A stretch of DNA of 64,000 nucleotides from Nymphaea colorata (GCF_008831285.2 NC_045149.1:1366001-1430000), one strand, 5' to 3'. Counted from the first letter of the stretch, positions 25,421 to 37,228 are shown. Notes: a model not told the origin generated them from the sequence alone. Translations and numbers: made by a program.

Positions 25421-26393
25421 AACTGACTATCATGTTTAAGAATATGAAGTTGGACCAATGAACAAATGAGAGATTGACAAAGTATGATAAAATGTAGCTC
25501 TTGAAGTAATTCTGAAAAACAGATTTGCATGACAGTATTTTTGGAAAATGAATGTCATTTAGATAGTAAAGATAAATCATGAGCTTATGGTATGGTTATG
25601 TTGAAGATTATATAGAGATGATCGAAAAAGACATTGATATAAGTGAGGAAGATGGAATGTAAAATTATTAGATTGATCAAAGATTGTATGGAAGGCACAC
25701 ATGCAATCATTGTACTGATAAATATCCAACATTTCTGAAAGTCACCTTTATCATGCATATATTTGGAAAATGAGCATAGGACCCTAATTGAGTTTAGTTT
25801 GATCAAGTATATTATTCCATATAAGATATGCCAATATAGTTTAGGCAATAGACTTAGTACGAGCATAGACTCCTTCAATAAGCAACTAAGGGTAGGGTTT
25901 ATCAACTTCTTCTTGAACACTCATCGATATACCACAAGTTATCACTCATGGTACTAACGAGGAGGCTTTCTCGCCCAAGGTGTGGTCCAGTTGTAAGGCT
26001 TAGTCTTGTACTACCACGTAAGACCAAGCCCATCAACATGATGACCGGAATGAACAAGCATTGGAAGTTTTTAAAATATGAGCAAGCATGCAAAATCAGT
26101 TGTCTCTAATGTGATGTTCCCAAAGATGATTATTAAAATATGTAGAATAGAAAACATTGTTTTTAGTCAAGTCTTAAATTGAGTAGGGTCATATTTGATC
26201 TTAGATCTAGGTGAACATAATTGATCCTCCTTAATTAGTCTTATATGCAAAAGAGTAAACATAATCATCAAGCAATGTAATGAAATGCCAATGAGGTCAA
26301 GGCCAATGAAGGGAACATGTTTTATCGTCGGCAATATATGAGATGTTTAAGTTTGTGAAAATGCATCAATTATAATCATAGCCAAACGATGAC

Positions 26394-26413
26394 GTGTCCC
26401 ATCACAGTCGCCA
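26394..26413 (-). promoter_or_regulatory. Primer binding site of the LARD-like element
   Basis: TGGCGACTGTGATGGGACAC on the minus strand, two bases after the 5' LTR. It begins with TGG, the complement of a tRNA CCA end, and resembles the TGGCGACTCTGCTGGGG sites I know from plant gypsy-type elements. The tRNA species is not assigned. Confidence 0.65.
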
Positions 26414-26415
26414 TT

Positions 26416-29088
26416 TGTTCGCATTCCCAAAATTTTTGGTTTTTTGAGTGCTGCAGAAAAAATGAGTTTTTTTTTTAATGAGAGACAAAGGGACTCGCCT
26501 GTCGGTACGAGGATCAACCGTTCCCAGCACCTTTACCAGGGGTAATCAATCCAAGGGCTATGTTTATTATTGATGCATTTCATTTTGGCTTAAACATCTT
26601 TTTCATTCTATATGTGGTGTAGAAAAATATTGAAAATTTGATGTTTCAAACTTTTTGAAATGGTCTTTGAAGAATTAATTGAGAATGTGAAATATTTTGA
26701 AAAATGAGTTTTGGTTTTTTGAGTGCTGTAGAAAAATGAGTTTTTTTTTTTTTAATGAGAGACAAAGGGACTCGCCTGTCGGTACGAGGGCCAACCGTTC
26801 CCTGCGCCTTTACCAGAGGTAATCAATCCAAGGGCTATGTTTATTATTGATGCATTTCATTTTGGCTTAAACATCTTTTTCATTCTATATGTGGTGTAGA
26901 AAAATATTGAAAATTTGATGTTTCAAACTTTTTGAAATGGTCTTTGAAGAATTAATTGAGAATGTGAAATATTTTGAAAAAAACTAGAATTGAAAAATCT
27001 TTGTAAATATCATTTGGAAAGCTTGAAAAATGATTTTGAAGTCAGTTTAGTGTTCTCTTAAGACTTTAGGTAGGTTTGATGTCTTGCCCTAATTCGGTTA
27101 CTACCTAGTTAGAGCTTCATCCCATCTTGCTTAAGTTCTTTTAGAGATGTGCTTGTGGTCATTTGTGATGTTAAGTGAATGTGGATGCATGAATGCATTG
27201 ATCCTACATGGCTCATTCCTGCCACAACATTCATCTAAAGGCATTCCTACCATCACATACATCTAAGGTTTTTGTACTAAATATTTCTTATGACAAGAGA
27301 AAAGTTTTTGAAAATAGAATAAGATTGTAGGTCCTCAAGCATGATTCCAATATTATGTCATTACTTAAGTTTTGGTCTTAGTGAAGTCGGCAAATGAGAA
27401 ATTAAAATATTAAATCATAGGAGAAAAGTATTGAAAGAATGGAAAAGATGAAAGACTTTCACAGAGAGAAATGTAGAGAAAGAGAGAGAGAAAGAGATCT
27501 TGAAAATCATAAAATCAAAGATTCAAAAGAAAGAGAGATACGTATTCATATACATATTTATATAGATATATATATTTATATATATACATATAGATGCGTG
27601 TATGAAAGCTTGTGAAAAGGATGTTTAAATGAAATAGAGAAGAGAATATGATTTTAGAAAGAGAGAGAGATTTTAAAATTGAATGTATGTATCTATATTC
27701 ATATATACATATATGAGAGTTTTTAAAAGAATATGTTAAATCATAAAGAGAGAAAGACAAAGAAAGACATTCATGTGCACGTATACGTATATAACATGTG
27801 TATACGCATAAGTCTTCATGAGTATTGAAATCAAGAAATGACTTGAAAATAGCCGACTTCAATTTTTGATATAGGTCGGATGGGAACTTTGGCTCGTGCA
27901 AGAGCCTAAGTTAAGTCTCTAAGGATGCATTAGAGAGGGTATTTGGTTTTGAAAATCTTTTGGAAAACATGCTTCCAAATGTGAACATAAAATCATATTG
28001 GTTGCTTCAAGAAAATACATTTCTTCCACCATTGGGTATGGAAGAAAATCATATATTCTTGAAATGAAAAGCAACGTAGAAAAGCATTCATTGGGGTCCC
28101 TAATCTAGTGATTAAGAAATAAATTAAGCATGAAAATGACATGAAGATGTACTTTAGCATGTACAAATTCGTGAAGGCTTTTCAGGATTGGACAAGTCTC
28201 AACCTCAAAAATCAATGCAAGAATGAAAAAGTCTCAAATCACACTCTCATTCTCGCTGTGCATTCACATATAAATAGAAAAAATTAAGCAATTATGCATA
28301 AACAATATCTGCAAAGCAAAGCAACATTCAAGTAATAGAGAGAACATGTTCAATCATAAAATGAAATATTACTTCACATTCTCATGCTCCTAGTGCACTC
28401 GAGCATAACTTATTAACTTTAAAATACATATTTGAGAGCTATCTCATATGGTTATAGGGAGATGAAGAATGGAAGAAACAATGAAAAGAATGGAGTGGAA
28501 TGTTGATTACATACCTCTAATAAGAACAATTTTAGGAAGATGAATAACCTTGCTCTGAATGATCTTGGATTCATCTTGAATGAACCTCCAAGATGATGAA
28601 GAGGATGCCTCCAAGAGATCTTTTAATGCTCTCTTGAAGAGTTGTAACTTGATGAAGGTTGCTTCCTAAGTTGGAGAAGAGGAAGAAGAAAGAAATGAAA
28701 AGAGAGGCAAATCTACGAGCGAAGAAACATTAGAAATCCCCTAAGGGTTAGCCCATGCTCAAGAGGGAGGTTTGTGGGGATATTTATAGAGATTTTGGAG
28801 CCAAAATTCAAAATTTGAATTCAAGATTTGAATTCAAGAGGGAAGAGCTTTGGAATTCCCTATTTTGATCTAAACTTAGATTTTGGATCTAATTCGGATT
28901 TTATCATTGGATTTTGGATTTGAATCTCGCGTATAAGGTAGGGTTTTGAATTTGAATTTTGTGTTTCGGTTTGGACAATGGTTTAAAAATTCATTTTGAA
29001 TCAAATAATCACAAATTTGTTTTGAGTTTAAAATTTAAATCCAAATAACAAAATAGTAGTCTTTTTTGAAAAATTTAAGGTGATAACA
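26416..29088 (-). repeat. 5' LTR of the LARD-like element
   Basis: Complete LTR with TG...CA ends on the minus strand. It contains a 275-bp tandem duplication near its 3' end (26,437 and 26,712 are equivalent positions), a (TA)-rich/GA-rich stretch around 27,480-27,720, and a tract of TTTGAATT-type words near 28,800-29,040. Confidence 0.8.
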
Positions 29089-29093
29089 GTCAC
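29089..29093. repeat. Target-site duplication, right copy
   Basis: gtcac, identical to 21,018-21,022. Confidence 0.7.
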
Positions 29094-29439
29094 AATATGA
29101 AGCATAACTACCTTTTTCACTCAAACGAAAGAAAATGTTTTTGGTAGCTACATTGGTGGGAAATTCTATTTCTCTACTTAACTTGAATTTTCATTAACTT
29201 CATGCTTCTTTCTTAGTGAAAGACTAACGCAGTCATATTTTCTTAGAATCAAAGTGAAAGCTCATGTTGCACTTTAGATATTTGACAAGATGATAAGTTT
29301 CAAAATATTTTTCTAGGAATTCTGGTGTCTAATGCTAAAGAGATGTCTACTCTTTTAAGAGCAAATCACTATCTATAGGAACCCTTCTCTATATTGTAGC
29401 ATGTGGGAGCATTACAATATGTAGGTTTTTCTGTTGGTG

Positions 29440-30130
29440 CGTTTGTTATAAACTAAGCATGTAAGTTCATGTTTCATCTAAATGGTACAAACCTTTATGC
29501 GAGTTTTCCTGTTGTTGCTTTTGTTGAAACTAAGCATGTAAATTCATATATTCATCTAATAGGTACAAACCTTTATAGGTTACACCTTCATAAGTACGTT
29601 TGTCTGAGTTTAACTATTTCTATTGATATCAATTGGGTTGGAAGCCCTAAAGATAAAAAAAATAACAAAAGGATTCATCACATTATTTGGAGAAAACAAT
29701 GTATCTCAGACCCCTAAGAACCAAAAGAGTGTTCCCCAATCAAGCACCAAAGCTTGATACAAAACATTAGTATGTGTAGTTGCTGAAATTTTGGTTGAAG
29801 GTATCACTAACTGGTTAATATTTTCCTGTGTTGGAGCACTAATGTTGTTTTGTGACAATATTGGGGCATCATTTCTTGTTGCAAGTCCAATTTTTCTTGT
29901 TTGTACAATGCATATATATGTGGATTTCCATATTGTTCATGATCATGGGCCAATAGTTCATATTTTGGTCAGTATTCCATCCTCTGAACAAATTAGTTGA
30001 TGACATGACTAAGCTTGAGATAGAAATGTTTAAAGAGTTTCAAGACAAGCTGCATGTGTTTGCTATCAAATTTAGCTTGGCACCCGCTAAAGATAACATC
30101 AAAGTACATGTAAACAACCCCACAGGAGAT
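29440..30130 (+). pseudogene. Ty1/copia RNase H remnant
   Basis: The plus strand encodes decayed copia RNase H blocks in the correct order. Around 29,618-29,660 is DINWVGSPKDKKN (the canonical form is DADWAGSPDDRKS). At 29,791-30,000 there is an open frame with LFCDNIGASFLVASPIF and HIYVDFHIVHD, matching the canonical LWCDNIGA...NPVFHARTKHIEVDYHFVR block. The open piece is 69 codons; stops and a changed spacer separate the blocks. Its upstream RT is not adjacent, since the LARD-like element lies immediately to the left (ends 29,088). It may therefore be the 3' part of an element split by that insertion. Confidence 0.7.
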
Positions 30131-31440
30131 AAAGTAAGTCATCTAAAGATACAATCTTACGAATGCCAATAGTTTTTGTTAAATGTTCTCATGCATATCT
30201 CTCCCTCAATGTCAACTTGTTGGAACATTTCAACTGTATTCATATGCTTGATGTTTTCTATAGCCTTGTGTATATGTAAATATATGGATCCAAAATAGTC
30301 TCAATGTATGTGAAAGATTTCTATTTTTTGTTCTTGCTTCTCTCTGTTAACCTTATCTTAGCTTCATTGAACACTTGGTTAAGTAGTAGCCTACTCTTTC
30401 ATCTTAATTGTTGTCTTGTTTATCCAATAAAGCCTCATGAGAAAACTAGTTCATTTGTACCTTTCGGTTGACTGATGAAGCAGAAAGGACCTGTTTCAAT
30501 AGGTTGAGTGGTCAAATGTCAAATCTACAAGGAATTGACTCATGAGACTAATAAGATTTTGGATGTTGGATACACTTTCTTGCCTTCCAAAGGATTTTTA
30601 TTTAAGAAAGAATGCCTAAAAAGGGACCAAATTCATTGAACAAGTTGAGAACACCATTGAGAGGAACAATCAAAATGTTTTTAACATGTGTAATGAATGG
30701 GGGATGCATGAACCCAAAATCTATTGAAAATATTTCCAAAGATTACAATTGCAGATGAGATCTCTCAAGGAAAAAGGTTCTAAGATAGGTATGTGTGCTC
30801 TAGGAAAGATGATGGCCATGAATTAGACCATGAGTAATAAAGTCAAAGTTTTGAAGGTACATACTCAACATTTGAGAAAATGCTATGCATGTGAGATTTC
30901 AATTGCACAGACAGGGCACCATTTTCTTAGGACTTGTTGACTTCTTGTTGCCAATAACTTAACATTTAGAAGCATATAAATAAAACTCATTCCATTTTGA
31001 GATTGGATTTCAAATTCCTTTCCATTGCTATGATCTTTTTATTTGTATGAGAAATGGATAGTTGTGTAAAAGAAAAAAATTCACAAAAACAGAAAGAAGA
31101 GTGCATGCAAGAATAGGTGAGAGACTCAGCAATAAATGAAGAGTTAGAAAAACCACTCACAATGGCATTGATTGAACTAACTTGTGTGTGTGTGTGTGTG
31201 TATGTATATATATATAGTGAATGATGACTCTAACAATCCCAGCCATCTAACTAGAGTTGCCCATCTTAAGCAGTTAGATGGTTGAAAGAAAAACAATGAG
31301 AAAAATGTGTGAACTAGTACTAGATGACAAAAAATGCTCATCATTTTTTTCTTCTTTTTTTTTCTTAATCGCCTATCATGTTGGATCGAACTTCTTGGTT
31401 AAATGGTTGAGTGACTATGAAATACTGAAATCACCATATA
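30131..31440. other. Decayed repeat / intergenic
   Basis: No gene recognised. A (TG)n(TA)n microsatellite lies at 31,183-31,216. Confidence 0.4.
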
Positions 31441-31442
31441 AA

Positions 31443-31502
31443 GGACAATAAAATAAAGGCCAATTCAAAAAAAAAAATCTTAATGGTATGTCTGAAGTTA
31501 CT

Positions 31503-31538
<36 letters not shown>

Positions 31539-31693
31539 ACTTCATACATACCATTAAATTTATATATATATATATATATATATATAGTAACTTCATACAT
31601 ACCATTAAATTTATATATATATATATATATAGTAACTTCATACATACCATTAAGTTTTTTTTTTTTTTTGAATTGGCCTTTATTTTATTTTCC
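31443..31693. repeat. Fold-back element with (TA)n loop and tandem units
   Basis: Bases 31,443-31,505 and 31,633-31,693 are near-perfect inverted arms (outer words ggacaataaaataaaggcc on the left and its complement on the right). On the right, the inner unit GTAACTTCATACATACCATTAA is present three times (about 31,534, 31,587 and 31,631), each separated by a (TA)n run; on the left it is present once in the opposite orientation. The whole is a 251-bp hairpin-forming structure. No transposase and no target duplication identified. Confidence 0.75.
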
Positions 31694-32283
31694 TTCTCTA
31701 CGAGTATTAGTTTAAAGAGGAAGGTGTGAAAAGAAAAACCCCAAAATATTAAGGGAGAGAGAGAGAAAATGGTGAAAGTGTCAGAAATAAAGGAGTGGTT
31801 GCAAAGAGTCGGCCATGTTATTTTGTCCTTGCTAATTGTTTATGTTTTTGTTTAACATTTTTTTTTCTTCTATTGACTCATTTCAAATTCAAATTTGAAT
31901 GCCTCTTGCAACTAAAAAGCTTGACAGTGATCATACAGTGATAAAGATAATACTGTTAATGACATTTGTTAAACCAACTCAATACAAGGTGTATTACCAT
32001 TTCCTTGACTAGACTGTTGATGTTCTTTGGAACTAAGTATGTCCATCTTTAGAACAAAATGAGGTTGTTAAATTTAATATCAAAAACATCAATGGGTTCT
32101 GTAGTCCACTCATAAGTTATGCAGCTTTTTTTCTTTTTTAATCAGATCAATAAATCCTGATATAAACAATGTTGAGAAATTTATCTCTAGAAAAGAAGAG
32201 TACAAGAAAAAAAACAGTTACACATGATTGTAACACCTCATTGAATAGTTTAATCTCGTATTTAAAATTGTGAGGAATCTTAG

Positions 32284-32485
32284 TATGGGTGGAGTCAGGG
32301 GGACTAGCAGGTGCTATGGCCTCTCTTAAAGACATTAACAAATCAAATTTTACCTTTAAAAAGTTTCAGACCCTTACAAAAATTTTGAAAAATGTAATTG
32401 GCCATCATAAAAAAATTTAGAATTTTTTTTATTTTTATAATTTTTCATGTTTGGCTCCAATTAAAAATCTTAACTCTGCCCTTGA
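32284..32485. mobile_element. Short element nested in the TRIM 5' LTR (candidate)
   Basis: The sequence interrupts the alignment between the two TRIM repeats. Its ends are GGGTGGAGTCAG on the left and GGGCAGAGTTAA when the right end is read on the minus strand, similar to each other and to the GGAGCCA ends of the element at 0.34-1.69 kb. Flanks cttagtat and cttgatat could be a decayed 8-bp duplication (6 of 8 match). Confidence 0.4.
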
Positions 32486-32648
32486 TATTGAGGGACTTAT
32501 AAGAGAGCTGACTAAGTGGTAGATTGTCTTAGTTACTAGTCCTTTTGGGGTTAGAACAGAAATTGCTAAGGAGGGACTTGGGATTCGCCAAACCAGGAGC
32601 CAAACCCCAAGCCCAAGAACATTATGGGAGTGGGTCAATCTATTACAT

Positions 32649-32660
32649 TGGTATCAGAGA
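32649..32660 (+). promoter_or_regulatory. Primer binding site (initiator Met tRNA type)
   Basis: TGGTATCAGAGA, one base after the TATTACA end of the 5' LTR. It differs from the usual TGGTATCAGAGC only in the last base. Confidence 0.7.
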
Positions 32661-32919
32661 TGGTTCAATACTTGGTCTTGAGGTCTGATACATGTGGATG
32701 CATGCATCTTAAGGGAGATTGATTATAATGCTCCAATGAAAAGTTTAGTCATGTATCTAAGGTTATGATGAAACTTAGAGGACTTGTAAGGAGGTCGTTA
32801 AGTGATAGATTGTCCTAGTTCTTAACCCTTTTTCTGAAACTTGTTACGGAAAGGATTAGGGTCCTTCAAACTGGCATATTAAGTCCGATGTGCGAGTGAG
32901 TTGGGTTGACACATTATTT

Positions 32920-33437
32920 TTCCTGACTTCCTTCTTAAGATGCTTTTGCTATATTTGCAATCCTGCATATTATATCCTTTTTATAAGGATTTATCTATAT
33001 TTATATTATATCCTTTAATAACTTATCTATTATGATATCCAAACTAATTTCTTGTAGTTGAAGGACCTAGTATAACGTGAATGTGATTACAGATGCAGAG
33101 CTTAATTTCTCTTCAGGGTCTCCATCGATGGCAGTATCTGCAGTGACATAAACACATTTGCATTGTGTAGCTTCCATTAACAATGGGGATCCTATGGGGG
33201 ACACAACGAAGGTGCCCTCACCTTCCACTAAAAAGTTTCATGTTAATGGTCCTGAAATATCCGCATACAAGTAATCCCCTCCATGTGACCTTATCATCTC
33301 CTTCTACATGCCCAAAAACCTAAACAGTTACAGGGAACATGCCAACGACAAGCCTTGAGTTCACATCTATATATATATATAAGTTTAGTAGACATCCGGA
33401 GAAATAAAAAATGGACCCTCGACCTAAATCTCTACCC

Positions 33438-33476
<39 letters not shown>

Positions 33477-34055
33477 TCCGGCAGACACGGCAGCTCCCCC
33501 TTGCCGTCATTGGCAGGGCTGCCGGCAATGGAAAGGGAGAGCCATGGGTGGAGGAAAGAGAGAGCGCCGCTGGGGCTCCCCTTTTCCTCCATCCTGGCTT
33601 CTCCCCCTGTCCTGGTGGTGGGAGAGAAGCAAAACTAAAAAAATAATCATAATACAAGGGCCATCCAGATGGATGGCCTTTCTTTGATGTATGGTGACTT
33701 TAGGGTCATCATTTAAGGACTATATAAATAGTTAATTTGCTTTGCAGTATGTCTGTCACGAAAGGAAAATTCCAAACCCTGGGCAAGAGGAGCAGTCGGT
33801 TCAGGGTTTTATGTTGCTGGGCGAGCAACAAAGTCTCTAACTCTCTCAATTTAGATGCTCGAGTAAGAAACAGAAAAAGAAAAAACACACATTTCAAACA
33901 TGAGATATTTTTCCGTTCTCTTATAGAGGGATACCAACCGTATTTAGACTCTGGCTACTTTTCTGCATGCTCAAGTTCAATCAACTGCACGATCCTTCTC
34001 TTTTGAAGCCGTTACTGATGGTGAATAATTTAATACCTCCCTGTTGCCTCTCTTG
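32920..34055. other. Intergenic with (TC)n and a GC-richer patch
   Basis: Contains (TA)n at about 33,368-33,381 and (TC)n at 33,445-33,473, then about 170 bp that are GC-rich (33,475-33,640) and open in several frames because of simple composition. A short perfect palindrome ggccatccagatggatggcc lies at about 33,659-33,678. No gene recognised. Confidence 0.4.
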
Positions 34056-34061
34056 GCATCA

Positions 34062-34455
34062 TAGCATCAGGGGAGCCAAAAAAATTTCATGACGGGGACT
34101 GAATTAAAATTTTTACTAGGCCAAAATATCATGTTTTTTAATGTTTATATAAAACAAGTGAAATTTTCTAAAATTTATATATATATATTTTTTTAGGAGG
34201 GGCCAAAGCCCATGTGCGTCCTACCTTAGCGCTCCGCCCATACGGCCATACTTGGCATAATTTCTTAGGAGGTTGTGAATATGTTAGCACGTTTCATAGA
34301 CAGAAAGGGATGTCTATAACGGGCACACTTTCCCCCTTGCTTTTTCAAAAACTTTGTATAAGTGTGCATATCTACATATTATTACTCATTTTCAAACTAA
34401 AAATTTATGTATTAATATCTATTATACCAAAATTTTTAGCTCTGCCACAAAATCC
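34062..34455. mobile_element. Candidate element with GGAGCCA-type ends
   Basis: The left edge reads CAGGGGAGCCAAAAAAATTT and the right edge, on the minus strand, GTGGCAGAGCTAAAAATTTT. Both resemble the right terminus of the element ending at 1,688. No target duplication found, and a second cggagcg-like word occurs inside at about 34,230. Confidence 0.35.
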
Positions 34456-34609
34456 GTTGGTCAACCACCACCAGAGCAAGTCACTTAGCCTTTTTTTTTT
34501 TTTTTGTAATAAAGAGGGAGAGGCCCTCTCAAGCGTATCCTTTAATTGGACGCCGATCTGAATTGCTCTGAAAAAGTTAGTTGATATGAAAAAGAACCTA
34601 ATTAAGAAA

Positions 34610-34990
34610 TTAAATTGGATTTATATTTAAGAAATGGCATCTGGTTGGATTCGAATTCGGGTTCAATTTTAACTAAATATCCCATCATATTCCGATTCAA
34701 GTTTCCATTCGAATTCAATTTCAAATGAATTATTATATACCCAATATTTATACGTGTTGAAAATCTGTCGTCATGTGGTTCTGGATCCTGTATTTAAAAG
34801 TTGGATTCATGTGTGGATGTAAATCTAAAAGAAGTTTGGATTGTGAATTTAAATCAAATTTGAATGTGGATATGGCATGGATTTTTCTTCCTTGGTATCT
34901 AAATCCAAATTCGAATCACAGCCTTGAATATCCGATAAATTGGATATGGTAACATGACATTTTATTTGAATCTGATCCTTTAACATTCAT
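34610..34990. repeat. Cryptic TTYGAATT/GGATTC repeat tract
   Basis: Loosely repeated words such as ggattcgaattcggg, cattcgaattcaa and aaattcgaatc occur on both strands over about 380 bp, followed by a (TA)n run at 34,997-35,018. It resembles the AT-rich subterminal repeats of small DNA transposons, but no ends could be set. Confidence 0.4.
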
Positions 34991-35019
34991 GTGTTATATA
35001 TATATATATATATATATAT

Positions 35020-36950
35020 TACGTTAGAAAGGCATTGAAATTTCAAGTAAAATTATTTTAGAATATCTTAAATTAACCGCTTACCAAAGCGCTTGCAGCA
35101 ATGCTTCTTAACCTACAGTTGTTGGTCCTATTAGCGTGAAAAGGCCCATTAATTTGTTATAAGCATCCTGTGACAATTCTTTTCAGAAACCAGGAAATTG
35201 AATATTATTGGACATTATTAATACCTTTCTGTTTGTTCCACACTTTTCCTAAATGATAGTCGACCGGTAATAGCATCCATGCTTTCTGATATTTTGAAAA
35301 AAAAAAAAAAAAGTCAAATATTGAAAATCTAACAATTATGTTTTATTTTTAACGGGTAAATTAAGCTTAAGCTGAAGCATTTTTCCAGATCTAGAGCTGC
35401 TTGGTACCCATGCTAATTAGTGCATCGCTCCTTATAAAGGGTTCTGCATCCATGCATGCCACTTGAACCACTGACCAAGCAAATGTTAACCACGGGTGGC
35501 TTGAGCCTGTGTCTCAAATCAATATAGGTTAATTTCTTAAAAAGACGGTCTCATAAACTGTCTGGTCCTTGAAAGGTTCCAGCCTTGTCATTTAAAAGAG
35601 GACAGAAGAAAAGCCGACAGAAATATTGTCTCTGTTCAACTCACTCCAATTGATTACGCCTCTAGGCTCTAAGTCAGTGGACAGTCTTCCGCTCCGCCAC
35701 AATTCATTTTTAAACTACATGAAAAAAATTGTTGGGGCCTTCACTACAACAGTACTTTTGACCCAAAGACTTTATTCTCAATTTCAGATATTTAACTTTG
35801 GAAGTTCATATATTAATTTTCCTTGAATTTTTGTTATAATGAGAGTAAGAAGGTGGATTTTCAAGGGGGTTGGTATGGAATCGGGTAGGGCGCAAGCAAC
35901 CAATCTTTGCTTCGAGCTCTTAGGGTGCCAACTCTCTGTGTTGCAAACAAGAGTCAACGACACATAAGTGCAGAGGCAGTATCTCGATGCACTAAAACTT
36001 GGGGAACGAGGAAGAGGCAAAGGAAAGAAAAGAACTAAGCTCTCATATGGGTAGCTCTCGTTCCCTCAAAAATCAAGCCATATATATCATGTTTAATTAT
36101 TTACTACAGATGTACCACAATGTTAACGTCGGAGACCAACTTGAGAAAAAGTTTCAAAGTTGGATGCTACATGACGTGTAATTTCATTTTTGTAATCATA
36201 ACCCATAAAAGCATGCCTTCTATGAAAAAAAAAAAAAAATACAAAAACCTATATTATTGGCTCCATATAATGTATATCGATATGCACCGACACAAAATGG
36301 TATTCATAATGATGTTATACCAACATGGTAATTAAACTAAATAATGATCAAGAAATCAATCTAATTGTGTACTTTCGTAATGCATAAAGCAATGTCGTAA
36401 AACTTGAATTTAGACGGAATTTTAAAGTCATGCAAATCTACCCAAATAAGTAAAAATTTGAAAGAAGGAAACAAGGGTCATGCATCATTTGATTCTTGAC
36501 AAGAAGTTTTGCTCATTAATTGTTAGCAACAATGATATATCTGAATATGTAACAGGAGAGTGGAAGTCCCCTTACTGTGATAATATTTGATAAAGAGATG
36601 ACGGACCCTCATCTTGGAACAATACTCCATGCACCTCATATAATACATGAATCTGGCACATATAATACATGAATCTAGCACATATATGAATTAAGTGACC
36701 GTAACACAAGCTCAACTACTTATCATATACCCTTTAGAGGGCAATTAGTAACAAGAATACTTCATTTCCTGGAATGTATTATTTTTAAGACATATTCATA
36801 GGACAGCGCATTCAACTACTTAGATTGATCGCATCATCAAACAGCACGTGCAAACGGATAAATTAAACAAATAAAAACGATGACTTACAAATTGTAGCAT
36901 AACTAAGGTCATTATGTCTATACGGCGTGCCCAATTTGGTCAATAGCGCA
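35020..36950. other. Intergenic, nothing recognised
   Basis: AT-rich with scattered short frames (up to 78 codons) and no domains. A duplicated 25-bp word around aatacatgaatctggcacatat occurs at about 36,640-36,685. Confidence 0.4.
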
Positions 36951-36954
36951 TCTC

Positions 36955-37228
36955 GTGGACTCCCCACCCAGTTGGGAGGTGCGAAAGGGTACAGTGGCGA
37001 TAGATTTAAAATTTGATGGCCTTTCGGTAATTCGTCTCCCTACACGATGGACTAGCCCACACGTGTCAAAAGGAAAACGGCCTGGGAAAACGCGAGAGAT
37101 AGTTTCTTGTTCGTGGGGTTTGGACGACCGGTTGTCGCCGGTGAACCGGTGATGGAGGGGGGTATAAGTGGGATTTTAGAGGAAGACAGGGTCGTTTCCA
37201 TGGCAGTTGGACAGCATTTAGTGTGCTT
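36955..37228 (+). promoter_or_regulatory. Probable promoter of the SAP30-like gene
   Basis: A sharp rise in G+C begins here and leads into a CT-rich leader. A TATA-like word (ggtataag, about 37,161-37,168) lies about 60 bp upstream of the CT tract. A 7-bp inverted repeat, ACCGGTT (37,127-37,133) and AACCGGT (37,144-37,150), lies just upstream and could bind a dimeric factor. The start of transcription is inferred, not shown. Confidence 0.45.

Larger units (their letters stand above)
21023..29088 (-). mobile_element. LTR retrotransposon without coding capacity (LARD-like)
   Basis: Two long, collinear direct repeats (21,023-about 23,193 and 26,416-29,088) enclose about 3.2 kb. Both outer borders carry the same 5-bp word gtcac (21,018-21,022 and 29,089-29,093), the expected target duplication. 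On the minus strand the 5' LTR begins TGTTATCACC and ends GCGAACA. After two bases comes TGGCGACTGTGATGGGACAC, a tRNA-primer-type binding site starting with TGG, so the element points left. The interior has no gag, protease, RT, RNase H or integrase motif in any frame, only short AT-rich frames and internal repeats. It is therefore a LARD-like element or a derivative that lost its genes. The orientation, PBS and target duplication support each other. Confidence 0.8.
32229..32917 (+). mobile_element. TRIM-like mini LTR retrotransposon
   Basis: A 5' repeat (32,229-32,647) begins TGTAACA and ends TATTACA. One base later, TGGTATCAGAG (32,649-32,659) matches the plant initiator-Met tRNA primer site. 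After about 65 bp with a purine run (aagggagattga, 32,711-32,722), a second related repeat (32,724-about 32,917) follows. The two repeats align in order (start gattRTAA..., middle gTGRTAGATTGTCYTAG, end gagtgRgt). The first repeat is longer because of an apparent nested insertion at about 32,284-32,485. There is no room for coding sequence, which fits the TRIM class. No target duplication was found, and the second repeat's end is degraded. Confidence 0.65.

Noticed and set aside
32649-32660. tRNA-Met gene fragment
   Set aside because: Only the 12-base complement of the tRNA 3' end is present, directly after an LTR end; it is a primer binding site.
33411-33687. Several overlapping 75-110 codon frames near 33.5 kb
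   Set aside because: They are open because of (TC)n and simple GC-rich composition on both strands; no domain or splice support.
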